Below, in pieces: positions 47,642 to 60,051 of a stretch of DNA of 64,000 bases; position 1 is the stretch's first letter; every line of letters starts with the position of its first letter. The position numbers and the translations under genes are program-made. The stretch is taken from positions 17,725,149 through 17,789,148 of the forward strand of contig NC_045146.1 in the NCBI RefSeq assembly GCF_008831285.2, read 5' to 3'. The notes beneath the pieces were generated by a model. The model ran no database searches. It was not told the DNA's origin and saw nothing but the letters and a program-made list of their open reading frames with translations. The stretch comes from Nymphaea colorata (Eukaryota; Streptophyta; Magnoliopsida; Nymphaeales; Nymphaeaceae).

Positions 47642-50600
47642 TGAGTCCTTATTAATATTAAACTAAAAGATGGCCGGCTTGTTAAAAGGCATCAATATGT
47701 AAATAAGAAAAATTACCTTGAAATATCTATATGTAAGCATTTTTTTGGCATTGTGTAGGCAGTTGCCCACACAGTGCCTACACCTGTAGTCCGGTTCGTA
47801 AACTATTCTTCTTAGGTAAAAAGAAATATAAAGAAAAGATAAGATTGTGGGCAGACCAATAATGGTAATCGATGGAGAATCACCAACGTTAACATCCCAT
47901 CGTTGCTTCCTTGATAATGAATCATGTTGGCCATGAATTTGACCTCATATCATATAGATTGTGCGGTTAGCAACTAACTACACCAACTTTTGGTGCTTTG
48001 AATTTTTCAACATGTTTATCATCATCTTCTTTATCAGCATCTATGATTCATGCGAATACAAGTAACGTTTTATTTAAGTCTGAACTCCAACTTGGCTATT
48101 ATTCTATAATAATGGAACCATACCTTATAAAACGACACTTCATGATCCAATCATATAGATATCCCTTTTATTATAATATTAGTGCGGTATTATTATTATA
48201 CAAGCCCCCATCAATATATAGTAAAAAGGGTAAAAAAGAACAGTATTTTATAACGAGGAAAACATGAGTTTCTTATGAAAAACATCATATATTGGGAGCT
48301 TGAATCTGAATGGAAAACATTACTTAATATCACCACTGTCGTATTAAGTATCACTTTTTTGGATCTGGAATTTCTCCAAACAACATGTCCCATATTTGAA
48401 AAAAAAATCCTTATGTTCTTGGGAGCAACTTGAAAAAGAAAAAAAAATGAATATTTCATGCCCTTATGGAAGTACTATGATTAAAAAAAAAAAAAAGGAA
48501 CACTCCAAGGCACAATAATTGTGGTAACGCGATGACCATAATCACACAAATATCTTCAGTCAATCCAAATCTTTGCAAAAAAAAAAAAAATTAATTCGTC
48601 TAATATTTCTGAAAATACTATTTATATTTGTGGCGCTAAATTTGATTCTTGGGTCAATTATTGCACTAGAGTACTGTTCCATAAGAATGAGTTCAAGATA
48701 ACGTCCAAGTCTTTCCTTGACCCACCCCTGCCTGGCACGCCAAAACTGACGTTCGTCGTCTTTTTCTTGACAAGTTGTTGCTGTATCAAACCCCAAATGG
48801 TTGGGTTCATGGAACAATGTGTATTATGAATCACTGATGTTGGGATTCTTGATGTGATCTGCAATGTCTATTATGAACCCTAAGGTAAATCAGTGATGTG
48901 GAATTCTTGATGTGATCTTTTGATGATTCCCGTGCGGTGGTTCTATCTTTAGCATTATGAAGATTAAAAGCAACATATTATAAGCATTTTAGCTTTATTT
49001 CAAGATATATACTTTCTTTCTTTGGATTTGACACTTGTTACGTTCCTTTCTTGTGTGCCCTATGCTATGTTTAGGCAATGAAGCATAATGTTTTTTTGGG
49101 TGAACAAAAGAGAATAAAAGGAAGGAGTAGAGAATAAGCAAAGCATTTGTTTATCATCTTTACGAGAAGATATTGTTGTTTTTGGTTGGTTTGTGTGTAG
49201 TTTCAAAAGAAAAACTTTCATTGAGGACCCACTTCTAAGACCTGCTGCTACCAATTTTTAGTATGGCCTTAATATTCCTGAATTTTGTGATATAACCAGA
49301 TTGGTAGTTATGATTTATCATCTCGGGATACATAACATTGATCATCTTTTTGTTTGGTCCTGATTGGAAAATATTTTTCAAGCACATGAAAAAATGAAGA
49401 ATGTTAGCACTTGGCAAATTAGATGGTTAAGAAATGGATGACAGATGCCAGAAAATAGAAGCTTGTTCAAGTAAAAAAGATCAGAGCTATGAAGGTTCTT
49501 TTTGGTGCTATATAGAAAAGGTTGCCACTTAATTTGAATTTTCTGATGGACATACATAAAAATATTATGATCACATCATCTATCATACGTGATGGTGCTT
49601 TTCTGCGTGAAATCCTTTTTTTTTTAGTTGATTGAATACTGAAATCGCCTTTTGTTGAGTAGATTTTGTAATGGTGAATCAGTCACATAGACTGTCAGAT
49701 TAGATGTTGAAGGAATTTGCAATTTCAGCCGTCCATTTCGGTGATGTATGGAATGCCAGAGACACTGGTATGCATCTTCTTCTTCTTCTTCGTCAATCAT
49801 ATACAATCATATCTATGCCTTTTTTCTAAGATCGATGGAAGAGGGGTTGCTGAAAGAAAATCTGGGTTTTCTTCTTTAATTGTATTGATGCACACCAAGT
49901 GTTTGTCAGAATGCTCAATGTCAATAGCATAGAGCCATGTACGCCCTCCTGTCTTAGCTTGTGGAACGATGGATTCTTGACCTTAAATTTGAAGGCTTTG
50001 ATTTAATGATCTCATGGATCCATGGCTACAAACTTAATTCAAGCTATTCTTATTTTGTTTGAGATTTTGGACGATCATGTAAACAGCCTCTTTAGTTTTT
50101 CTTATGACAGTAAATTTTACTGTATAATTCAAGCTGAACCGGTGAGGTCGTGGGTTGATTCCTCAAATAAGTTCCTAACACGGTGATAATCACATCATCG
50201 CAGGTCTGTAAACGTAGATGTCATCTTGTGCCTGTTCGTGATGTGGGCATCAAAGCCTAGTAAAACGTGATTGTTGATTGGTGTTCCAGGTGCCTAAAAG
50301 CTTCTTTTTACTGTTTCTTTGATATAAACAGAGACGTCAACATTCCACAGATCAGGGGCTCATCTCCAAGGATTCTTGGGTACAGATTGTGAACACCTGC
50401 ATGTCTTGTTTTCTAGTTTCTACCCTCAAGCATTCATCTTCTACCCTCAAGCATTCATCTTCACTGTAGATGGTTTGTTGCTGCTGCCAAGATTGTGAAC
50501 CTCACAGCATTCAAGAATCTTCTCTGTATATAAGGAAAACTTCTTTCTCCATTGTTTGATACTCTTTCTACCTTCACCTCATTCTTTGGATTATCTATCT

Positions 50601-51495
50601 TTAACTGAATCCGAAACAATCAAGCTAGCTCTAAAGAAGAAAACTCTCTCCTTTGAAAAAGCTCAATCTGTGCCCAGCTTTAAATCCCCAATGGAAACCA
50701 AGTGTACTCCTAGTTGTGTTGCAGAGCAGCGCTAGTGAGAGCTCGCCTTCACAAATATTGGCATAAAAGATCTTAGTAGTTAGTGGTATGCAAGGGAGAA
50801 TGTTCAAACTAGAGGAGTTTGGTGAAGCGTAACTATGCACCTGTAAAGAAAACCCATCTCTTGATATGCTTGGGTATGCTCAAGAATTGTTCTATCTGCA
50901 ATTTCCAAGTATGCAACTGCTTGATCCTTGTATGAAATACGAAAAGTTTGCTGAAGATAGTATCTGATGCTTCTTCCACTACCTTCTGCTGAAGAGGAAA
51001 AAAGAAAGGTGATCTTGAAGTGTTCTTGATAATCAAATTGCACATTCTTCTTCATCGCGTTAATCCTATGTTTTTTGGAGATTTGTATGTGGTGCAATAG
51101 CTTCACTGTTTCTGAAAATAACATGTTTCAGATGTCTTATTTCTTGAAGAAGAAATGGGTATTTTCTCTAACATATTAATCGTGCAATTTCTGGTTTCTA
51201 GAGGGAGAGAAAAAAAAAGTGAGTATTTTATTCGATTGTATGTTTCGTATATATTTTATTTGATTTTTTTATCACGTCTATTTTAAGTTTCTCATGTGCG
51301 GAGAGAAGAATATAAAGCGAGACAATATTTTTGTTGGCTTGTATCCTTTTTAGACGTTTTAGCAAATATTTTTTGCATATGAATTTTAGGTCATTCCTAT
51401 GTGTAGAGAGAGAAAGGGAGATTATTTTTATTAGTTCATATGCTTTTATTGTGTGTCTTGTTTTATTATGTGTGGATTTTAAATTGTTTGTATGT

Positions 51496-51497
<2 letters not shown>

Positions 51498-51544
<47 letters not shown>
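51498..51544. repeat. (GA)n microsatellite
   Basis: About 23 GA units. Two shorter GAGAGAGA blocks lie just upstream at about 51404 and 51306. Confidence 0.97.
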
Positions 51545-51550
<6 letters not shown>

Positions 51551-53199
51551 ACATGTGTTAAAACATGTCCATCCCATTAAACAAACGTTAGATAAGATGA
51601 GTTTAAAGTGCCGTCTGTTTGTCCAAGGAAACAAACGCAAACTAACAAGTTGTTCACATGGACAAGAACTCTTTGCTCCTTAGAACACATGTTTCAAGGA
51701 CGTGTTTTATTATAAGTGGACCTGGATTCTGCTCATTATGGGTGGATTTAGATCTAAACATTCAACATTCTCCAAACACTAAATAACCAAAAAATCTCTA
51801 TCTCGAGGATGAATCAATCCTCTTACCTTATCAATTGGTTTGTTCTTAGATCCTCAGGGTTTGAGCCTCATGAATTTAGACCTTCTTTCCATATGTTAAT
51901 CTCGTTATAAGTGTGAATTATATGTAAATTCTTAATTTCTTAAACTATGAACTTTAGTGTAGATCTTTTGCCACATCAGATCCATTACCCATATATTATA
52001 GATTACATTTTACAACTCACAACAAGGCCTGACCTTCATATTGTGCTGCAAACATGTATCCCATTAATGAGAAATGAGTTTTAAGTTACCACTAACTAGA
52101 AGCTCTAAAGACTTTGTTTAAGTGGTGGAGCAGCTGTTTCCAAACCTATATTTCCATTCAAACACGATGGAACGTGTCAAAACCCAAAAGATTAAGGGGG
52201 CATTTGATGGCCATAGATTTGAGATTCTCAGGATTTGAAAACCATGAATTTAAGGTTTGACCCTTCCCTCGATCTTAAATCTGACATTTTCTTTAATGCA
52301 AAGAAGTAAAATAAAGGCCTTAAGTATGAATCTTAGATATGACTTAAGATCCTTAGTTTGATAAACCATGAATTTTACCATGAATCTTTTGTCACATTAA
52401 CAAAAGCATGTCGCATCATATCCGCATTAGATTTTGTAGATTTCAAATCGAGAGTAATCATTCACCGACAGTTGTATGACTTTCTTCACCAACAACTAAG
52501 CACCCCATGTGGTAAAAGGTGTTGCACCTTCTAAGATAAAAAAAGACGTAAAAAACTTTTCATGCATAGAAATCATAACCAGGTCTCTTCCAATATGTTC
52601 AAAAGAAAAAAGTTTCAAATAGATCTGGATTCGGATCCAGATTTGTGCTCATACTCTTTGAAACACTAGACATGCTTTAGCTCAACTAAATATGCCTTAT
52701 TTTACTGGTCTTGGTCATATTTAGCTCATTAACTTTTTGAAGTGAGTTGATCGGATTCAGATACACATCAAATTCAAAATACCATTACAAATAAATATCC
52801 TATATCCAATGTCCATAAACTTTGAAAACCGTTTATTAATATATCATAACAAAATTCGGATTCAGTATTGTATTTAAAAAGTTGGATTCATATTCAAAAG
52901 TACAAATACAAATCAGATTCATATATCGTATAGACTTTTTTTCATTTGCATTTTTCGAATTTGAATGTATGAGTATCTAATAAATCGAATTTGAATATAT
53001 GAATATCTAATAAATCAAATATTTTTAAAGGTAGATCCAATTCAAGTCCATTCTTTTGATATCTCTCGTGGTTTTCCTGAGCCATCGATTGGGAAAAAAA
53101 CCATGATACTCAAGCCGGGAACCTTGTTAGACAACAACGTACTTGAACAAGTTTGGGTTCATTTTAAATAGGCCAGATTTGCCAACTCGGTGGATCCAT

Positions 53200-53360
53200 T
53201 AGATATACGGATTCAAGTCCAGTCTCTGAACAACGTTGCCAGAGACAACAAGCAAAACTGTTTTCCTCTGTGTGCGTTACGATATTCTTCTTCGATCTCA
53301 CTCTTCCGCTCGCCCATCTCCCCGAATCTTTCGTTCTCGAAAGTTCTAGTAGCTGGACAG
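53200..53360 (+). other. possible non-coding first exon of the RGXT-type gene
   Basis: A leader-like, CT-rich sequence (CTCACTCTTCCGCTCGCC and similar) ends at CTGGACAG|GTACTT, a plausible donor at 53361; GTAATT at about 53511 is an alternative. The next plus-strand coding exon begins at 56754, so a leader intron of about 3.2-3.4 kb is implied. The acceptor would be TGTAG just before AAAATAATG (56747) or TTGTAG at 56529. The left boundary is a guess. Confidence 0.35.
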
Positions 53361-53833
53361 GTACTTCTTCTCCTTCTTCATAGTTCTCAGTGCTCTTTTG
53401 TTTCTTTCTGTTCTGTTTTTTCTGCATCTGTTGGTGGAGAGATCTCGAACGCTTTTCACGACGGAATCTGGAGTCGCGTCCAGATGAAGAGCAGGCGAGT
53501 CGTCTAGGTAATTCGCTCGGATGAACTGATTGATCAATGTGATGCTTAGCTTTTAGTGAGATCTAGTTGAAGTTGTCATCAAGAAACTCAACAGATCAGT
53601 TTTCGAAATAGATCGAGTACTGTGGGGAAATTCAAGAATATCAGTCTCCATTTCGCCTTACCATCAAACAAATGGTAATGATTTTTTCAGGGATAACTCA
53701 TTTCTATTAAATTGCTGCTCAATAAGCTGTAATATGTCTTGTATGAAGATTTGGTATGGATATTATTCCGAATTGAAATGTGAAGTTTGGAATAGACAAC
53801 TTACTGAATTTTCGTGATTGTTTTTGTCCAGAC

Positions 53834-55742
53834 CAGTAGCGGAGCATTAAAGCTCCCATTGAAAAGGAGCTCCACGTTCGCTGCTCTGCTCTCCAACGAC
53901 ATGTTTTGCCCATGCCAGACTTGGGTCGGGCCCCACGTTAGCTGCTCAAGTCCGAAACAGACATCGTGAGACGTGAGTGCTTCTTCTTCTTCTTGAGTCG
54001 TGAGTTCATTGAATCTGTGTTGCCGTATCTCGTTTCGAAACTCGATTTGATTGCTTTTATTCAATGTCGGCTGCATGACTGCGTTAATAAGGCTGGTGTT
54101 GGCCCTGTTGGGTTTTTCGTTTTTTCCCCCCCTTTTTCAACGCTTGTTTTGTTTCCTTCGTTTTATTTTCTCGTTTAATCGTATCTCAGTTCCACACTTC
54201 CACTTCTCTCTGTTTTTGTTCTTTTGTGATAATTTGATGCGGAATATGAATTCTTTTTTGACTGAGTTTTTCTTCTTCACTTTTGGGTTCTTGGGGACTT
54301 AGGGTTTTGGTGTCTTTCTGAGGTAGAAATGAGTGGTTTATGTCAATGATTTGTGAATTCCATTTCTTCAATTTGATGTAAATGAAGGGATTTATCCTTC
54401 TCTAACTGGTTGAGTGGTTTCTATCTTTTTCATTTTCTGATGGAAACTGATATCAATTTTTAATGCATTCCCGAAGGAAAAGCGAGAAACAAATTGAAAT
54501 CTACTTGAGGAATGCTGCTTGATTTTATTCAAAAACCGCCTTGTCATATAATGAAGTGACTGTTTCAAGTCGAGAGTAGTGAATGATGAGATGCGGTAGA
54601 GGTGGAACTGCTTAAAATGATCCAATGTGGACAGTTCCAACGACCTGAAAGAAAAAGAAGAAGGGTGTTTTGGCATTTATATCTTCTAAATGATAAAAAA
54701 AAAAGTCCTTTGGTGCAAACGCAACTGTGGATTAGTTCAATGAAGCTAAATTGGTTCAGAGACTCGTTCATTTTCCATTACAAGAATAAGCAAATCACGG
54801 CCATCGGATCAAGCAGCCGGAGAGTAGACAGTTACTTGCTTAGGTATTGTTTTCCTCCTTTTGGTTGCCTCAGATTTAAGATTCAATCCAGTGCTCATTT
54901 GAGATGTGTGACGACATTGTGGGATTGCATTTTTACTTTATGATATTCAGTTGGCCGATTTCCATGTGAAAACATCGTGCCCGACATTGTTCAAACTTGT
55001 AACCATTAATAGCTGCTCCTCTAGTTCCTGTTCTATACAGAGAGACACTAGAGAGAGAGAGAGAGAGAGAGGGAGAGCTGAATTTTTGGTTAGTTACCAA
55101 CACTGTAGCCTGAATTGGACAGTTTTCTTGGCCAAAGGGATGCTTGAAAATGGAAGGATATTAGTGGGTTCAGAGTTTAAATGATGAAATTGCCACTAAC
55201 TTTGAGTTGCAAAACGCACGGAGTGTTTATATCTGATCTACCAAGATAGTGAAATTGACACAGGAAGTGATATGTGAAGCGAAAATGTCTAGAATAATGG
55301 ATAGGATTAAGCGGGGAAGCGTCGTGAAGCGAGAAACGAAGGAGAGCAATCCTGGGAAGCGAGTTTCCCTGCTAGTGGACTTCACATATTAGGACAAAGC
55401 CTGTTGAAAAATCCATGGGTGCTAGACAACTTGTAGATAGCTGTTAGTCAATTTTTTTGTTGGTTTACTTTGCTTGTTTTGTTTTCTGCCATTACCACAT
55501 GCTCAGACAGTTAAAGATTTGTAAGTTTTTGAAACAAATGAAAGTGTTTTTTGTTAGGATTTTTTTGGCTATCTTCGACAGCCATGAAGTTGGTATGATT
55601 TGCTTGTTGGGACTAATTGTAAGTTTGTTTGTAACTATGATTATTTGCTTTATTTTTAAAATAACATATATGTTAATTTGAATTTTTTTTCACGTACTAT
55701 ATGCTAGTGCCCCACAGCCAAAAATTTCTGGCTCCGCCACTG
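53834..55742. mobile_element. 1.9-kb non-autonomous hAT-like element with perfect 8-bp TSD
   Basis: The left end is CAGTAGCGGAGC (53834-53845). The right end is GCTCCGCCACTG (55731-55742), the inverse of CAGTGGCGGAGC, so the 12-bp inverted ends differ at one position. The octamer GTCCAGAC flanks both ends (53826-53833 and 55743-55750). The interior has no transposase frame. It contains a poly-pyrimidine stretch, a (GA)n run at about 55050-55071 and leader-like sequence at 53960-54300 that might be captured host DNA. If the exon at 53200-53360 belongs to the downstream gene, the element sits inside its first intron. Confidence 0.85.
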
Positions 55743-56753
55743 GTCCAGACGTGCATGTTTGGACAGGTGAGTTGCGTTAACTTAGAATCAAAATGTAGCT
55801 CGATATGCAAGTCTCTTCTCCTCCTCTGGGTGCTGACAGAAAGGCCTCACCGTTCAGAATGGGTGCAAATATAATGATTAAGAAAAGACTTCAGATAAAC
55901 AATACGTTGAATATTTGAGTTTGTATACATATTTTCTTGGAATTTTTAAAACTTCTGATCAAGTTTGGTTGTGTTGATCGGACCTTAGAAAGTTGAAGCA
56001 TTGGAGGCAAGCATCTGAAAATCGCAATTACCATAAACAAGCTTGTTTCACATATTTCTTCTCCCTTTTTCCCTGAATCTCGTGATAGGACTTGAGGCCT
56101 TCTCTTCATCTTTCAATTTTCTGATGTACACAGGCATAATGTCTCTTTTTAGGGAAGTACACTAGCTGTACTCTTTCTCAATGAAAGGACTTAGATGTAC
56201 ACTTTCTGATTTTCTTGAAAATTAGGTGGAAGTCTAACAGGGAGTATAGTCTTTTCCAAAGTTTGATTTGTTTAAAAATATGAAATTTAAGAGCTATATT
56301 CTTAGAATATGATGCGTGAAGCAGGCATCATGTCTACTTTCAGTTCCGTGCTTTGTGCTTCTTGAATAGTATATAAGGCTGTAAGCTGTTACATTGGTCT
56401 ACAATTTAGTACCTGTGCAAGTATAGTTTATGTTAGAGACTTAGAACAAAAAACTAGAAATCAAGTTTTTTTTTTCTCTTTTTCTGCTATTTTTTTCACT
56501 TAAGAATCCTAACGAGTTTCTTTTGTAGGATTTTGGAATCAACAGCAGGCAAATAATTGTTGACAGCAACTTGCACTCCCAGAGCTTCCACTTATGAAGT
56601 AGACCTTGATGTTTGTTCCGCTATCCCTAGAAAAATATAGGCCTTGATGCCAAAGCTTGGAGACAGTGGAAGCACACAACAGAACACGTCTATGGCTGTC
56701 CTTGAGCTATACTAGATTTTTTTTTTTCAATTTTCCTGTTACTGTAGAAAATA

Positions 56754-59700
56754 ATGTCGATTCTTTACCAGAGACAACAGCAGCAACAGCAACCTCTAGT
56801 TGACTCATTGCCCCTTTCACCTCGTCAACCAAATATTAACCAGCGACCTTCCTCTTTATTCAGCACACTTGGGCTTTCTCTCACATTGTTGACCTTTATT
56901 GTATTGCTCGTATTTTTCTATCCGTGGGTTGGTAGTTCAGGGAGCCTGTTTTCAAGTGGTGAGTCTCTTTCGAAATGGAGGGATTATACATTATCTGAAG
57001 CTGCGGCATTTGTAGCAAAGGATGGTACTGTGATAGTTTGTGCAGTTAGTCAACCATATTTACCTTTTCTAAATAACTGGCTCATCAGTATCACCAAGCA
57101 GAAGCATGAGGAGAAGGTACTGGTTATTGCTGAGGATTATGCAACACTTTACAAGGTGAATCAGAAATGGCCTGGACATGCTGTCTTGATCCCTCCTGCA
57201 CCTGATGCTCAGACAGCTCATAAATTTGGATCACAGGTAATTTGTACCAGCTGATGATGAATAACTCTGTGCATGTTGTATCATCTGAAACTGATGAACG
57301 CTCAAATACTCATCTGATTTCTAACTGACACCTTCTCTTATGGTTCTAGATATCATCCCCATAATCATCACTTTTTAACATTTTTATTCTATTTATATTT
57401 TATAATGTTATGTCTGCATGACTGTGTCAGTAGATCCATGACCACTTCCTTTTGCTACTTAAGGTGAACTTTATGTAGCTGTTAATTTAATTAAAAATTT
57501 GCAGAAGTAAGATAATATAAATGGGCTTGAAAAATAAGGAGATGCTGAAGCTTAATATAAAGAAAATCTCCATTTAATTTTCTTGATAAGATAATATAAA
57601 TGGGCTTGAAAAATAAGGAGATGCTGAAGCTGAATATAAAGAAAATTTTCATTTAATTTCCTTGATTAGAACAAAGCACCAACAGTGTTTCTACAATGCT
57701 GTCTGGTGTTCCACATGTCTGCATGTCAAATGAGTGTATGACTAGGTGGAAAAAAAGTAAATGGCAGTAGCTTAATATTAGTTCTGAGATGTTTCATATG
57801 AGAACTGCAAAGACCCGTTGTATGTCGTATGAGCTTTTTTGATGTGTTTTTCCGAATGTGTGTTTTTTGCATATGCAACTTATCTCTCGCTGATTTTTTT
57901 TTTCCATTGCCTTGATCGTTACATTATTTGACAGGGGTTCTTCAATTTCACATCCCGCAGGCCTCGCCACTTGCTAGATATTTTGGAGCTTGGCTATAAT
58001 GTGATGTACAATGATGTTGACATGGTCTGGTTGAAGGACCCATTCCCCTTTTTCAAGGGGAATCATGATGTTTATTTCACTGATGACATGGCCATGGTTG
58101 GTAGTATCTTCTCTCTTTCTGCTGGATAAAATCTGGATTATCAGTTGTCTTCTTTAAGTAGAAGGCACACTTGGTTTTTCATCTAGAATAGATCCTTATA
58201 AATCTTCCTTAATCTTTCAGGTAAAACCTTTGGATCATCCTCACACTTTACCAGCACCTGGTAAAAAAGGGCGCACTTACATCTGTAGTTGCATGATATT
58301 CTTGAGGCCTACAATTGGAGCTAAGAAAGTGATGAAGAAGTGGATTGAAGAACTCCAAATTCAGCCTTGGACAAGCAAAAAGAAAACTAATGACCAGCCT
58401 GCCTTCAACTGGGCTCTAAATAAAACTGCTGGAGAGGTATGTTTATTATGGAATTTCAATCCTAATGATGGTAGAAATTCTTAATTGGTATTCTATAAAC
58501 CAGAGTACAGTTGAGTCGATAACAAGAATGGAATTCAAATATGTTTAACATGAATGAAAAGCTCCTCCAGCTCATATGTTACCCCATGCCAGTTGTTTCT
58601 GTGAAAGCAGAAAATGGAACATGACTTGAGAGGCTTTTATTGGATGTTGTGGGCCATAGTTAAGTGAAACTTCCAAAGAGAGACGAAGAGTCCAAGTTCT
58701 CTCGTGTTCATCATGCTTACTACTTCAGAACCATCCAACAGCAGTCCTGGTAGACGTAAATTTCCTATGGGTGCGATCCAAGTAGTTTATTTACCGAAGA
58801 CAAGTGATGGATCACCCTACTATGACTTGTCAAAAGGGATTTCAGGCACATAAAAAGTAAACTGCTAATAATTTACCAACATTTCACAGCTTTAATAAGT
58901 ACGTAATTTTGATTTCAAGAACATGGACTGAAGAGTGAACTGTTACTAATGAAATATGTTCACTTTATGTGATTAGATTTAGTGAGGGTTGTGTTAAGGT
59001 TGTTTTCCTCTTTGGGGCACATGTGGATGCTGAAGGCTGGGAGGTTGACATATGCATCCACCCACACACTCGCACATGCAGGTTAATGTAACTATGAAAA
59101 TATATTTGAATAAATTTTGTTGTACATAGATCTATAATAGTAAACAACCTAAGTGGAGATATTTACAGTAGTATTATGCATAAGATCACACATTGTATGA
59201 TATGTTACACTATGTAACATAAATATGAAAAAAAAAAAAACTCCTTGGATTGGTTTCAGGACAGTAAGTATACCCTGTCGGGTTTAACTTACAATATGCC
59301 ATTGTATACCATATGATAAGAAGGTATTTTCAAAATAGGCTGAATGCTAAGTTCCTCATGAAAAGCATTCTCACACATTTAAAGTAAAAAGTTAAACTTA
59401 GGTTTGATTTCATTCATCAAATCAGAGCTTTCATGGTTTTTCATACAAGCCTATGCCTACCCTCCCACATATTGAAAAGAAAAAAGAACTCAAGTTTCAT
59501 GGCCATCAAGTTGTTTCAAGGCTCCAAGGCGTAAGTCATATACAAGTACTACTTATTTATTTTAATATCTAAGAGTAATTAATTTTTAATCATTATACTG
59601 AGCATGCATGTTATAGCCTATACGTATGTTGTTATTCTGTTAAAATTATGCAATTCATGTTGTTTGGTACAGAATTTTTTCCTACTTTTTCTGATATTTC

Positions 59701-60051
59701 ATGTTCTTGTATTTTTCTGATATTAATTTTTTTTGCTATTTTTCAATACTGAAAAATTAAATTTGTGTTTTTTCATATTACCTTAGCTTTGGATCTGACC
59801 AGTATGAGTTACACTATGTGCTTTACAACATTGGTTTGCAGGTTGATCTCTACCTGCTGCCCCAAGTTGCATTCCCATCAGGTGGCCTGTATTTCAAGAA
59901 TGAGACCTGGGTTCAGCAAACCAAAGGGAAGCATGTCATTATTCACAACAACTACATCACTGGTTTTGAGAAGAAAATAAAGCGGTTTCGTGAATTTGGT
60001 CTCTGGTTGCTGGATGATCATGCACACGATTCACCACTCGGCATAATATGA
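56754..60051 (+). CDS. GT77 alpha-1,3-xylosyltransferase, RGXT/MGP4 type, 4 coding exons, 356 aa
   Basis: Exons 56754-57236, 57935-58096, 58221-58436 and 59842-60051 are all in phase 0 and total 357 codons. Introns are GT-AG; the second starts GTTGGT. The protein is a Golgi type II membrane protein with a Gln-rich cytosolic tail, a signal anchor at about 36-60 (LFSTLGLSLTLLTFIVLL) and a lumenal catalytic domain. Motifs are SKWRDYTLSEAAAFVA, GTVIVCAVSQPYLPFLNNW, GFFNFTSRRPRHLL and YNVMYNDVDMVWLKDPF with the DxD metal/nucleotide-sugar site at D188-D190. They continue with YFTDD, TYICSCMIFLRPT, NDQPAFN and GLYFKNETWVQ, ending FGLWLLDDHAHDSPLG. These match Arabidopsis RGXT1-3 and MGP4, which add xylose from UDP-xylose to fucose in side chain A of rhamnogalacturonan II. 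Which paralogue it represents cannot be decided here. Confidence 0.95.
57507..57667 (+). repeat. 79-bp tandem duplication in RGXT intron 1
   Basis: The sequence beginning GATAATATAAATGGGCTTG occurs at 57511 and again at 57590. The two copies differ at only a few positions. It lies between coding exons 1 and 2. Confidence 0.93.
58437..59841 (+). other. intron 3 of the RGXT-type gene
   Basis: A 1.4-kb intron between GTATGT and TTTGCAG. It is AT-rich, with an A12 run at about 59229, and has no coding or repeat structure I can name. Confidence 0.85.

Larger units (their letters stand above)
40790..53180. other. long gene-free region of repeats
   Basis: No frame here has recognisable protein motifs. 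It holds microsatellites, a triplicated unit (44081-44715), a short hAT element (45025-45230), a minisatellite (45761-46142), a plastid ycf2 fragment (47334-47641) and diverged interspersed repeats. Near 50527 a TATATAAGG stands before a pyrimidine-rich leader-like sequence, but no gene follows that I can support. Confidence 0.6.

Noticed and set aside
47998-48267. 89-codon plus-strand frame near the ycf2 fragment, considered as more organelle DNA
   Set aside because: The translation matched no plastid or mitochondrial protein I recognise, and composition is ordinary AT-rich spacer.
50527-50700. Promoter with TATATAAGG and a new gene downstream
   Set aside because: The TATA-like box and pyrimidine-rich sequence look plausible, but no coding exon or splice pattern follows for several kilobases.
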